A DNA stretch of 64,000 nt from CAKZLS01 sp963771545. Its GTDB lineage: Bacteria > Pseudomonadota > Alphaproteobacteria > Rhodospirillales > Defluviicoccaceae. The notes under the pieces are model-generated. The model saw nothing but the letters and a program-made list of their open reading frames with translations. It did no database searches and was not told the origin of the DNA. The translations under genes and the position numbers were made by a program. The stretch lies in assembly GCA_963771545.1 (NCBI GenBank), contig CAVYTX010000003.1:887936-951935 (forward strand), written 5' to 3'. Positions 56,091 through 64,000 of this stretch are shown one piece after another (positions within the stretch are counted from its first letter, which is position 1; every line of letters begins with the position of its first letter).

Positions 56091-58025
56091 ATGGAACGCA
56101 AGCTCACCGCGATCTTGCATGCCGATGTTGTCGGGTACAGTCGGCTGACCGGCGCCGACGACGAAGGCACCGTCGAAGCCTTAAAAGTCCACCTTGGCGC
56201 ATTAAAAAAAACGATTGAGAATCATGGCGGGCGCATCGTCAATACGGCCGGGGACGCTGTGCTGGCCGATTTCGCCAGCGTTGTCACGGCGCTGAAGTGT
56301 GCGGTGGCGGCGCAGCGGGATCTGGCCGAACGCAATAAGGATCTGCCGGAAAACCGCAAACTCCAGTTCCGCGTGGGTGTCAATCTCGGCGACGTGGTGG
56401 TGGATGGCGAGGAGATCTATGGAGACGGTGTCAACGTGGCTGCTCGCCTGGAGACTTTTTCCGACGCCGGCGGAATCTGTATTTCTAGGCGGGTCCTCGA
56501 ACAGTTGGGACCCAACGTCGACGTGGGCTTCGCTTTTCTCGGTAAGCAAAAGCTTAAGAACATCGAGAAGCCCATAAACGTTTACAAGGTCCTGCTCGAT
56601 CCGAAGGACGCCGGCAAAATCATCAACCTCGAAAAGCCGAAGGCGCCGGCGTGGCGGTGGTCCGTCGCTGCGGCCGTCGTTTTGCTCATCGTTGTCCTCG
56701 CCGCCGCCGCCATGTGGATGCGGCCAACAGCACCAGCGTCGGAGAGCATGGCCGACGTCCTGACCATGCCCACCGGGCCATCCATCGCCGTACTTCCGTT
56801 TGACAACCTGTCCGGCGATCCGACCCAAGAGTATTTCTCCGATGGCATCACCGAGGAGATCATTGCCGCCTTCACTCGCTTCCGGGACCTCCGCGTTCTA
56901 GCCCGCAACACGACCTTCCAGTACAAGGGGCGAGCGGTTGATATCGAGGAACTCGCTCGCAAGCTTGACGTCGATTACGTCCTTGAGGGCAGTGTCCGCC
57001 GGTCCGTCGACACAATCCGCGTAACGGCCCAGTTGATCGATGGCGCGTCCGGCGCACATCTCTGGGCGGACACGTACGAAGCCGAGCTGACCCCGGCGAA
57101 GGTGTTCCGGGTGCAGTCCGAGATAACCGGCAAGGTTGTGAGCGCGATAGGCGCGTCCGTCGGCGGTGCGATTGCTGCGCGCCGCCTGAGGGATGTTCGC
57201 GGCAGACCGCCAAAGCTACTCTCCTCGTATGAATGCGTGCTAACGGCCGGAGAATTTGGCAGATCGCTTTCAGCAACCGCGGCGAGGCGAGCCTACGCCT
57301 GCCTCAAGCAGGCCGTCGAAACGGATCCCAACTATGCGTCCGCGTGGGCGATGCTCTCGCTATTGTACGCAAATGACTACGCGTTCGAGTACGGCCTTCA
57401 ACAAGACAGTTCCTATGATCCGCAGAAGCTCGCCTTGAAGACGGCGCGCCGGGCCGTCGAAATCGAACCCGATAGCTCCCGTACCCATTTTGCACTTGCG
57501 CGAGCTTATCTGTTCAATGGCGAGCTGGAGAATTCGTACGCAGAGTTTGAACGGGCGCTTGCCCTTAATCCTAACGAGAATTACAGCCTCGGCACGCTCG
57601 GCGCTTGGATGTCTTTCTCAGGCCGATGGGAACAAGGACTAACCCTGACGGAGAAGGCCATCGCGCTCAACCCGACCGCGCACCCGAAATGGTGGCATTG
57701 GGGGTGGGCGAAAAATCATTTCCGAAAGGGTGAATACGAAAAAGCGCTGGCCGCCTTCCAACGCGGTTTCATCCCTGGATCCTGGCTGAGCCAACTGCAG
57801 TTGGCCTACACCTATGGCTGGCTCGGCGATAAAGAGAAAGCACAGAAGGCGGTTGCCAAACTGCGGGAGCTGAAACCCGGGTTTACGATCGAGGATGCCG
57901 TACGATTTTATCGAGTGTACATGTTCGAGGACTTTTACATCAACCGCATGGTAGAAGGCCTTCGAAGGGCCGGCCTTCCTGAACGCACCGCTGCCGAGCT
58001 TTCCGGTGTGAAAAAACTGCAGTGA
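56091..58025 (+). CDS. Class III adenylate/guanylate cyclase with TolB-like and TPR regions
   Basis: 644 residues from ATG 56091. The cyclase domain (1-165) has ILHADVVGYSRLTGADDEGT with the metal Asp, NTAGDAVLADFASVVTALKC and LGDVVVDGEEIYGDGVNVAA with the second metal/transition-state region. A membrane helix (about 198-220, WSVAAAVVLLIVVLAAAAMW) is followed by a FlgO/TolB-N-like domain (SIAVLPFDNLSGDPTQEYFS, DGITEEIIAAF) and TPR-like helices (YASAWAMLSLLYANDYAFEY and similar) to the C-terminus. Makes cAMP or cGMP in response to an unknown signal sensed outside the membrane. Confidence 0.92.
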   Translation: MERKLTAILHADVVGYSRLTGADDEGTVEALKVHLGALKKTIENHGGRIVNTAGDAVLADFASVVTALKCAVAAQRDLAERNKDLPENRKLQFRVGVNLGDVVVDGEEIYGDGVNVAARLETFSDAGGICISRRVLEQLGPNVDVGFAFLGKQKLKNIEKPINVYKVLLDPKDAGKIINLEKPKAPAWRWSVAAAVVLLIVVLAAAAMWMRPTAPASESMADVLTMPTGPSIAVLPFDNLSGDPTQEYFSDGITEEIIAAFTRFRDLRVLARNTTFQYKGRAVDIEELARKLDVDYVLEGSVRRSVDTIRVTAQLIDGASGAHLWADTYEAELTPAKVFRVQSEITGKVVSAIGASVGGAIAARRLRDVRGRPPKLLSSYECVLTAGEFGRSLSATAARRAYACLKQAVETDPNYASAWAMLSLLYANDYAFEYGLQQDSSYDPQKLALKTARRAVEIEPDSSRTHFALARAYLFNGELENSYAEFERALALNPNENYSLGTLGAWMSFSGRWEQGLTLTEKAIALNPTAHPKWWHWGWAKNHFRKGEYEKALAAFQRGFIPGSWLSQLQLAYTYGWLGDKEKAQKAVAKLRELKPGFTIEDAVRFYRVYMFEDFYINRMVEGLRRAGLPERTAAELSGVKKLQ

Positions 58026-58379
58026 GCGTCGCATCCTGTACCGGGGAGCGCCCACGCCAAGGTCCCCTCTTGGTTAACCTTTCCCCTGACGGACTAGGGC
58101 CAGCCACAGCGGCAATATCCTCAGCTGCGGACCATCTCTTAGCGTGACGCTGACCGTCACTGCCGATCCGAAGCGGCCATTCGCAGCTCCAAGCGAGTGA
58201 GGCTGCTGACACGAGACGGGACTACGTTGCACGGGCGCGCTTGATTGAATTCACCAAGCGAACCAACTCAATTTTGAGTACGATTTTGTTCATAGGCGGG
58301 CCAGCATTTCATTTCTCCGAACCCGCCCAATCGCCGACCGCAAGTCCCGCTCTTGCTGATAACCTTGCGCCTTGCCTAT
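58026..58379. other. Gene-free gap
   Basis: About 350 bp between converging genes (cyclase, plus strand; exported protein, minus strand). No gene, RNA, convincing terminator or repeat seen. Confidence 0.5.
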
Positions 58380-58886
58380 TTACGGCCGTTTCCAGGTCAC
58401 CTCATGTGGCACGATGAACATTCGCATTCCTTCGGCTGGCGGTTTTGGATACTCAACGGTAAAGCGTGCCTCGCCCGATATTCCCGAGTACTTGCCAGTA
58501 CCCCCGATCAGCGTGTGCACACCGCCAGGAGGTTTTGTCGACGATGTGAAGGTGAAGTCCGTAAATACTTCGTCTCCGTCTTTGTCGACTTCAATACAAC
58601 CGCCTTGGCCTTCCGTCACGCCACTTTCCGAGGAATAGATCCCGACACAGCGCGCCGTCATATGGTTGAACATGTCCTCGCCAGCATCATTTTGCGTCAG
58701 CCCGGTAAACTCGGTGATAGTGTGACTCCGGCCTTCACCGAGCTTGAGTGTGGATCCAGATTTGACCGTGTAGTAGGTCGTGTAAGACGTTTTGCCCTCG
58801 TCGCTTCTCGCAATCGATTGCACCCCGGAAACAACTAAAAATGCGAGGACGGCGACGCAAAAACACCCGTACCTTTTTATGTGCAT
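58380..58886 (-). CDS. Exported protein, possible beta-barrel fold
   Basis: 168 residues. A signal peptide (YGCFCVAVLAFLVVSGV, cut near SIA) leads to a strand-rich mature domain: SYTTYYTVKSGSTLKLGEGR, SHTITEFTGLTQNDAGEDMF, GGCIEVDKDGDEVFTDFTFT, HTLIGGTGKYSGISGEARFT. The pattern (paired strands, GTGKYSGISG) recalls the allene-oxide-cyclase-like small barrels. Function unknown. Confidence 0.75.
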   Translation of the reverse strand: MHIKRYGCFCVAVLAFLVVSGVQSIARSDEGKTSYTTYYTVKSGSTLKLGEGRSHTITEFTGLTQNDAGEDMFNHMTARCVGIYSSESGVTEGQGGCIEVDKDGDEVFTDFTFTSSTKPPGGVHTLIGGTGKYSGISGEARFTVEYPKPPAEGMRMFIVPHEVTWKRP

Positions 58887-59300
58887 GACGTTTTCCCACC
58901 CCTATCGGTTGCCTGAGCAGCCAACTAGCGACTACCCAGCCAAACTTTTCCAAGAAGATGCCCAAAAGGGCAAACGAGGCCACTCCATATAAGGCCTGCA
59001 GTTGGACGCAATTGTGATCCGAATTTCGTCGCCGCGCAAGCGGTTGGCCATCGCCGAAAGAGCGTCGCAGCTGTTTCCAGAGATCCGAAGTGCTCCTGCC
59101 CTTGGAAGACCTTGCCAAGGCTCACAGTTTGGGTATCGATCTTTGGAAGCCTTTCTCGCAAGGTCGTGACCTATCGGTGATCAACTTCCGTCGGAGGAGC
59201 TAAGGTCGGCTCATGGCTAATTGCTGCCATAAAACGGATGTGTGCGGCGACCCTATATGTAGTGGGTGTCTGTCTTAACCCGATAGGAACGGAGGAACCG
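58887..59300. other. Gap before the arsC fragment
   Basis: About 410 bp without a gene. Its right end (59255-59290: CTATATGTAGTGGGTGTCTG, then TTAACCCGATAGGAACG) is an inverted partial copy of the dispersed repeat's centre, placed just before the arsC start with its GGAGGA ribosome site. Confidence 0.5.
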
Positions 59301-59354
59301 ATGACTGTCACCATCTATCACAACCCGCGTTGCAGCAAATCGCGCGCGACCTAA
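59301..59354 (+). pseudogene. arsC: N-terminal fragment of an ArsC-type arsenate reductase
   Basis: Seventeen codons MTVTIYHNPRCSKSRAT with GGAGGA upstream, then TAA. This is the exact start of glutaredoxin-like arsenate reductases (catalytic Cys in NPRCSKSR). The rest is gone, replaced by the GGGGGGTCAGAGTCATTTG element. Confidence 0.75.
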
Positions 59355-59357
59355 TCA

Positions 59358-59381
59358 GGGGGGTCAGAGTCATTTGATTTT
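59358..59381. repeat. Half copy of the hairpin element
   Basis: GGGGGGTCAGAGTCATTTGA followed by TTTT, matching the left half of the 54004-54054 element. It joins the arsC fragment to the recX fragment. Confidence 0.6.
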
Positions 59382-59383
59382 CC

Positions 59384-59713
59384 GCTTACGCCCAAAGCCG
59401 CGCCGTAACCCTTCACCGGCGTGGCGTGGCGGCCCGGGGGATTCGCGCCCGGCTTATGGAGAAGGGGTTGCCGACCGATGACATCGACGCGGCGCTGGCC
59501 GGGCTGCTGACCGAAACCGGCGAGAACACCGACTTCGCGGCGGCGGTCAATCTAGCGCGTCGCCGGCGGTTGGGCGTTTACCGCTCATGCTCCGCGCACG
59601 CTGATATGCGCGAAAAGGATCTGGCGGCGTTGGCCCGCGCCGGCTTTTCCTATGACATCGCGCGGCGGATCGTCGAGGCCGAGACACCGGAAGATTTGGA
59701 ACCGTCCGATTGA
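59384..59713 (+). pseudogene. recX: C-terminal fragment of a second recX
   Basis: 110 codons in frame from AYAQSRAVTLHRRG through AARGIRARLMEKGL and EKDLAALARAGFSYDIARRI to the stop, matching residues ~75-181 of recX at 52078. The N-terminus is missing where the half hairpin element begins. Homology with the intact locus continues past the stop into repeat copy C. Confidence 0.85.
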
Positions 59714-59744
59714 GATTTGCCCCGCACTTGCCAAAGCGCCGACA

Positions 59745-59898
59745 GCGGGCAAGATTGCTGGAACAAAAGTTTGGAAGTGGAACCGGTGCCTATCCGGTTA
59801 AGACAGATACCCACTACATATAGAGTAAACGACGCGCCATGCCGACACCGCCCAATCGGCCGGTTATGACCCGTTCCGGAAGTAACCGACTGCCATAA
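59745..59898 (+). repeat. Dispersed intergenic repeat, copy C
   Basis: Follows the recX fragment as copy A follows recX. Contains GGTTAAGACAGATACCCAC, TATAGAGTAAACGACGCGCC and the frame MPTPPNRPVMTRSGSNRLP (59839-59898). Confidence 0.65.
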
Positions 59899-60006
59899 AG
59901 CGATGCGGAAGAATTGGCAGGTTGGGAAAATACCGAACCTGTGTTCCACAAAGAAAAGGCGGGGCCGAAGCACCGCCCTTACCACTCGTTCTACTGTCCG
60001 GATGAC

Positions 60007-61160
60007 TTACAGAAGAAGGTCATCGGGGGACGTTTCTGACAAATCCACATCCAAGAACGTTACCTCGGGTCCGCCGAGGCTCTTCAGATCGAGGACAACG
60101 TCGTCGCCATCCTCGCGGACCAACTCGGCGAGGGCATCGATATCCTCGAACCCGAACGCCGTCAGGTCGACCGCATCCTCGCCCGGCGTGAAGTCGGTGA
60201 CGATGACAAAGCCATCGCCGGGCGTGAACACGAAGACATCCTCGCCCTCGCCGCCGATCAGCGCATCGTCGCCGCCGCCCCCGTCGAGGGTGTCGTCGCC
60301 GTCATGGCCGTCGAGCACGTTGTCGCCGTCATCGCCCTTGAGCACCGTGTCGCCATGGGACCCGACGGCGTTCTCGATGCTGCTCAGCGTCTCGGTGACG
60401 CCGCTGCTATGGAACGTGGCCAAGTCGGCATTCAGATCAATCACCAGCGTGTCGGAGCGGCTGTAGCTATAATCGACGGTGTCCGAGCCGCCGCCGCCGT
60501 CGAAGCTGTCCTCACCGAGGCCGCCAACCAGCGTATCGTCGCCATCCCCGCCGAGCAGCGTATCGTCGCCGCCACGTCCTGAGAGGCAATCGTCGCCGTC
60601 GTCGCCGTCGAGAACGTTGTTGCCGTCATCGCCATAGAGCTTCGTCCGGCCCCGCGAGCCGACGGCGTTCTCGATGCTGGTGAGCGTCTCGGTGACACCG
60701 CTGCTTTTGAAGATGGCTTGATCTTTCTCGAGGTCGATCTTCAGCGTGTTGGACTTGCTGTACCGATAGTCGACGGTGTCCTTGCCGTCGCCGCCGTCGA
60801 AGCTGTCTTGGCCCGTGCATCCGATCAGGGTGTCGTTGCCGGCAAGGCCGAAAAACCATTCGTCATCAGGGCTGCCGACGAGGCGGTCGTCCTCGGGTGT
60901 GCCCTCGATTATGGTGACGAGCCCTCGCTCCAGCTCGAAGGCGCCGATGTCGGGCCCGGCACCTTGCGGGCGCGCGACGCCGCGTTGGTCCGTGGCCGAG
61001 GTCAGGGCCGGATCGCCCGCGTCGAGGGCCGGATTGGCGGCATCGTCCAGCAGCGCGATGGTTTGCGTCGGCCCGCCGTTGTCGGCCAACACGCCGGCGA
61101 AGATGCCCCGCGCGATTCCGTCGTGTCCGCAAAAATGCGTGCGACCATCGCCGCCGATGA
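60007..61160 (-). CDS. C-terminal RTX part of a giant beta-helix/RTX secreted protein
   Basis: Continuous frame to the stop at 60007. From the N-side: SLIGGDG, GGPTQTIALLDDAANPALDA, RGVARPQGAGPDIGAFELER (end of a choice-of-anchor beta-helix module), then RTX repeats (DDRLVGSPDDEWFFGLAGND, DTLLGGDGDDTLVGGLGEDS) in two copies of a block with SDTVDYSYSRSDTLVIDL and SSGVTETLSSIENAVGS, and a C-terminal domain (GEDVFVFTPGDGFVIVTDF, LSETSPDDLLL) like type I secretion targets. The upstream part lies in other frames (61160-61760). Confidence 0.85.
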
Positions 61161-61763
61161 GGCTCGCGGTGTTGGCGTAGGTGCCGGCGGAGACGTCGTC
61201 GAGTCGCCGGTGTTGAGCTCCACGTTGCCCAAGACGATGCTGTTGGTCAGGGTCACTGCTGTCGCCCGGCCAAAATGCCGCCGCCGTTCGGCGTCGTTGC
61301 CCGCTGTCCGCCTGTTGCCGCTGACCGTGCTGTTGGTCAGGGTCACGTCGTCGCCAGAAATGCCGCCGCCGCCGGCCAACCGGCTCGCGGTGCTGTTGTG
61401 GCTGACCGTGCTGTTGATCAGGGTCACGTCGTCGCCAAAAATGCCGCCGCCTGGGCGCCAATGCCCGCAGTGTTGTGCCGCTGACCGTGCTGTTGGTCAG
61501 GGTCACTGGCCATCGGCCATAAATGCCGCCGCCGCTCGGCACCGTAGCCCGCCGTGGTGTTGCCGCTGACCGTGCTGTTGGTCAGGGTCACATCGCCCCG
61601 GCCATAAATGCCGCCGCCGCTGGCGTCATCGCGTCATCGCCCGCCGTGCTGTTGCCGCTGACCGTGCTGTTGGTCAGGGTCACCGCGCCTCGCCCATGAA
61701 TGCCGCCGCCGCTGGCACCGTCGCCGGCCGTGCTGTTGCCGCTGACCGTGCTGTTGAGCAGGG
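61161..61763 (-). pseudogene. Frame-broken middle of the giant beta-helix protein
   Basis: About 600 bp where the VTLTNSTVSGNSTAG-type repeats continue on the minus strand but jump between all three frames, with premature stops. At least three indels are needed to restore continuity. The DNA repeat (GCTGACCGTGCTGTTGGTCA on the plus strand) itself stays regular. Confidence 0.7.
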
Positions 61764-64000
61764 TCAGGTCGCTGTCCGTGCCGGCGCGGATACCGCCGCC
61801 GTGCCAGCCGGGTCGATCGACGAGTTGGCTGTCGTCGCCCCACCGGTGAGGATCAGGCCCTCCAGCGTGACGGTGCGGTCGCCGGCGATGTGCATGACCC
61901 GGCGCGCCTGGAAATCGGGGCCGTCCTGACCCAGCGCCGTGGTGGCATCGCCGTCGCCGTCGGCGTTGGCATCCAGCGTGATGTCCGGCGCGCCGTCGTC
62001 GTTCAGGTCGCCATCGATGGTGACGTCGCTGTCGACCAAAAGTTGCGCTTCGAGCGTGATCACGCCGCCGGCGAGGCTCGGCGCAAAGGTGATGACATCC
62101 GCCTCTGGCGTCGTCGCGGCATAGGTCAAGGCCTCGCGCAAGGTCAGCTCGCCGTCGCCGGTGTGGTTGTCGGCGAGCGATGTCACTTCCGTCCCCGTAT
62201 CACGTTCCGGGGGGGCTTCTCCCCGGTCAATTTCAAAGGCGCCGATGTCGGGCCCGGCGCCTTGCGGGCGGGCGACGCCGCGCTGGTCGGTGGCCGGGGC
62301 AAAGGCCGGATCGGCTGTGTCGAGGGCCGGGTTGCTGGCATCGTCCAGCAGCGCGATGGTTTGCGTCGGACCGCCGTTGTCGGCCAACACACCGCCAACG
62401 ACGCCCGTGGGCGCATCGCCGATGCCGTCGCCGTCGCTGTCGGCCAGCACCTCGTCGGTCATCGCGAAGATCGTCGATGCATCGCCGCCGATCAGGCTCG
62501 CGGTGTCGATGAAGGTTTTTGCGTAGACGTCGTCGGGGCCGGCTGCCGCCACATTGCCCGCGACGATGGTGTTGGCCAGGGTCACATCGCCCCGGCCATG
62601 AATGCCGCCTTCGGCGTCTTCGCCCGCCGCGCTGTTGGCGCTGACCGTGCTGTTGGTCAGGGTCACATCGCCCCGGCCATAAATGCCGCCGCCGAGGGCG
62701 TCATCGCCCGCGGTGCTGTTGTGGCTGACCGTGCTGTTGATCAGGGTCACATCACCGCCAGAAATGCCGCCGCCTGAGGCGCTACTGCCCGCCGTGCTGT
62801 TGTGGCTGACCGTGCTGTTGGTCAGCGTCACTGCACCGCCAGCAATGCCGCCGCCGTCCACGTCGTCGCCCGCCGTGCTGTTGCCGCTGACCGTGCTGTT
62901 GGTCAGGGTCACGCTGTCGCCGGAAATGCCGCCGCCTGAGGCGCGACTGCCCGCCGTGCTGTTGCCGCTGACCGTGCTGTTGAGCAGGGTCACGTCGCCT
63001 TGCCCAAAAACGCCGCCGCCGCCGGCGGCCCTTCCCGCGGTGCTGTTGCCGCTGACCGTGCTGTTGGTCAGGGTCAGGTTGCTGCCTTCACCGGCGCGGA
63101 TGCCACCGCCTTCCTCTCCTTCGGCCGTTGTCGCCCCGCCGGTGAGGATCAGGCCGTCCAGGGTGACGGTGCGGCTCTCGGCGATATCCATCACCCGCCG
63201 CGCCTGGAAGTCAGGCCCGCTCTCGCCGAGCGCCGTCGTGGCATCGCCGTCGCCGTCGGCGTTGGCATCCAGCGTGATGTCCGGCGCGCCGTCGTCGTTC
63301 AGGTCGCCGTCGATGGTGACGTCGCTGTCGACGAAAAGTTGCGCTTCGAGGGTGATCGCGCCGCCGGCGAGGCTCGGCGCAAAGGTGATGACATCCGCCT
63401 CTGGCGTCGTCGCGGCGTAGGTCAAGGCCTCGCGCAAGGTCAGCTCGCCGTCGCCGGTGTGGTTGTCGGCGAGCGTTGTCACATACGTCCCCGTATCACG
63501 TTCCGGGGGGACTTCTCCCCGGTCAATTTCAAAGGCGCCGATGTCGGGCCCGGCGCCTTGCGGGCGGGCGACGCCGCGCTGATCGGTGGCCGGGGCGAAG
63601 AGCGGATCGGCCGTGTCCAGCGCCGGGTTGCCGCGATTATCCAAGAGCGCGATGGTTTCCGTCGGCCCGCCGTTGTCGGCCAACACCCCGCCTTGCACGC
63701 CCGTCGGGGTATCGCCGATCAACACCTCCTCGGTCATGGCGAAAATCGTCGCTGCATCGCCGCCGATCAGGCTTGCCGTGTCGATGAAGGTTCTTGCGTA
63801 GACGTCGTCGGAACGGTGGTCTGCCGCCACATTGCCCGCGACGATGGTGTTGGTCAGGGTCACATTGCTAATAGCGCTAATAGCAGAAATGCCGCCGCCG
63901 CGGGCCGGGCCGTCATCGCCCGCCGTGCTGTTGCCGCTGACCGTGCTGTTGGTCAGGGTCACATCGCCCCGGCCACAAATGCCGCCGCCGCGGGCATAGT
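61764..64000 (-). CDS. Beta-helix repeat part of the giant secreted protein, open at the right edge
   Basis: In frame from the right edge (ARGGGICGRGDVTLTNST) to a frame break near 61770. Two large modules each have: CSLP-like head (LADNHTGDGELTLREALTYA, ADVITFAPSLAGG, DSDVTIDGDLNDDGAPDITL), GLILTGGATT, a run of short repeats (GGGISGDSVTLTNSTVSGNS, TAG), and tail (DVYAKTFIDTASLIGGDA, VLADNGGPTQTIALLDD, GAGPDIGAFEIDRGE). The short repeats are rungs of a parallel beta-helix. The N-terminus, start and any secretion signal lie outside the window. Likely an adhesin or surface protein. Confidence 0.85.
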   Translation of the reverse strand, partial: YARGGGICGRGDVTLTNSTVSGNSTAGDDGPARGGGISAISAISNVTLTNTIVAGNVAADHRSDDVYARTFIDTASLIGGDAATIFAMTEEVLIGDTPTGVQGGVLADNGGPTETIALLDNRGNPALDTADPLFAPATDQRGVARPQGAGPDIGAFEIDRGEVPPERDTGTYVTTLADNHTGDGELTLREALTYAATTPEADVITFAPSLAGGAITLEAQLFVDSDVTIDGDLNDDGAPDITLDANADGDGDATTALGESGPDFQARRVMDIAESRTVTLDGLILTGGATTAEGEEGGGIRAGEGSNLTLTNSTVSGNSTAGRAAGGGGVFGQGDVTLLNSTVSGNSTAGSRASGGGISGDSVTLTNSTVSGNSTAGDDVDGGGIAGGAVTLTNSTVSHNSTAGSSASGGGISGGDVTLINSTVSHNSTAGDDALGGGIYGRGDVTLTNSTVSANSAAGEDAEGGIHGRGDVTLANTIVAGNVAAAGPDDVYAKTFIDTASLIGGDASTIFAMTDEVLADSDGDGIGDAPTGVVGGVLADNGGPTQTIALLDDASNPALDTADPAFAPATDQRGVARPQGAGPDIGAFEIDRGEAPPERDTGTEVTSLADNHTGDGELTLREALTYAATTPEADVITFAPSLAGGVITLEAQLLVDSDVTIDGDLNDDGAPDITLDANADGDGDATTALGQDGPDFQARRVMHIAGDRTVTLEGLILTGGATTANSSIDPAGTAAVSAPARTAT
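62560..63080 (-). repeat. Roughly 60-bp tandem repeats encoding VTLTNSTVSGNSTAG rungs
   Basis: At least eight copies of CTGACCGTGCTGTTGGTCAG (plus strand) followed by GGTCAC and a variable GC-rich spacer, about 60-66 bp apart. Further copies run at 61240-61760 and near 63850-63980. The extreme regularity invites slippage and assembly error. Confidence 0.8.

Noticed and set aside
61890..62777. Plus-strand frame opposite the beta-helix protein
   Set aside because: Antisense image of the repeats; no start signal or family features.
62560..63080. Regular ~60-bp repeats considered as a CRISPR array
   Set aside because: Repeat and spacer are both coding and similar; spacers are not unique and no cas genes are near. 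They encode beta-helix rungs.

Overview
The window is GC-rich DNA that reads as an alphaproteobacterium, most likely Rhodospirillales-like. This is inferred from the protein families and codon bias; there is no rRNA to confirm it. Most genes are ordinary chromosomal genes, but the window carries many mobile or decaying parts: an IS1595-type element, an IS110-type transposase, hairpin repeats of the kind left by REP-associated tyrosine transposases, a decayed tandem duplication, and at least nine genes with single-base frame breaks. Several breaks lie in or beside homopolymer runs, so some may be sequencing errors rather than real mutations.

Left part (1-8.4 kb): an alpha/beta hydrolase cut by the left edge, a flavin-binding PPOX protein divergent from a LysR regulator, a LapG-like periplasmic cysteine protease, a small four-cysteine protein, a hemerythrin, small exported or membrane proteins, a thermonuclease, a RadC with an extra N-terminal region, an alanine-rich lipoprotein and an L,D-transpeptidase. 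From 8.5 to 16.8 kb lies a tandem duplication of a convergent pair: an NDP-forming acyl-CoA synthetase fused to a GNAT acetyltransferase, and a CaiB-type CoA-transferase. Synthetase copy 1 is split by the IS1595 element (exact 8-bp target duplication), synthetase copy 2 has a +1 frameshift, CoA-transferase copy 1 is reduced to its C-terminus, and CoA-transferase copy 2 has a 15-bp minisatellite that puts its best start codon out of frame.

Middle part (17-26.4 kb): a complete five-gene operon for a biotin-dependent Na+-translocating decarboxylase (carboxyltransferase, gamma-like membrane subunit, biotin carrier, beta pump subunit, small membrane protein), tRNA-Gly(CCC), a radical SAM protein, frameshifted apaG, folE, trkH and argE. 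From 26.4 to 29.5 kb is a less GC-rich accessory patch. It starts with a palindrome and an array of TGTCGTCA octamers, some at exact 10-bp spacing, followed by two broken hypothetical genes and transposon-type repeats. Next come a frameshifted saccharopine-dehydrogenase-like gene and a 1,667-codon RTX protein with ten 79-residue units.

Right part (36-64 kb): an orphan Flp-like pilin candidate; a minus-strand run argD-argF-hslO-lipoprotein-hydrolase; an ABC-2 permease; an MscS channel; a damaged TAXI-type binding protein; a K+ channel; a PPK2 gene overlapping a frameshifted proton-pump-type P-type ATPase; a SulP transporter with a SpoIIAA-like neighbour; recX; a transglutaminase; an IS110 transposase; an adenylate cyclase with TPR repeats; and an exported protein. 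Three copies of a roughly 130-bp intergenic repeat and an arsC/recX fragment scar lie between 52.6 and 59.9 kb. The window ends inside a very large secreted protein made of beta-helix-type repeats and RTX calcium-binding repeats, which is frame-broken and runs off the right edge.
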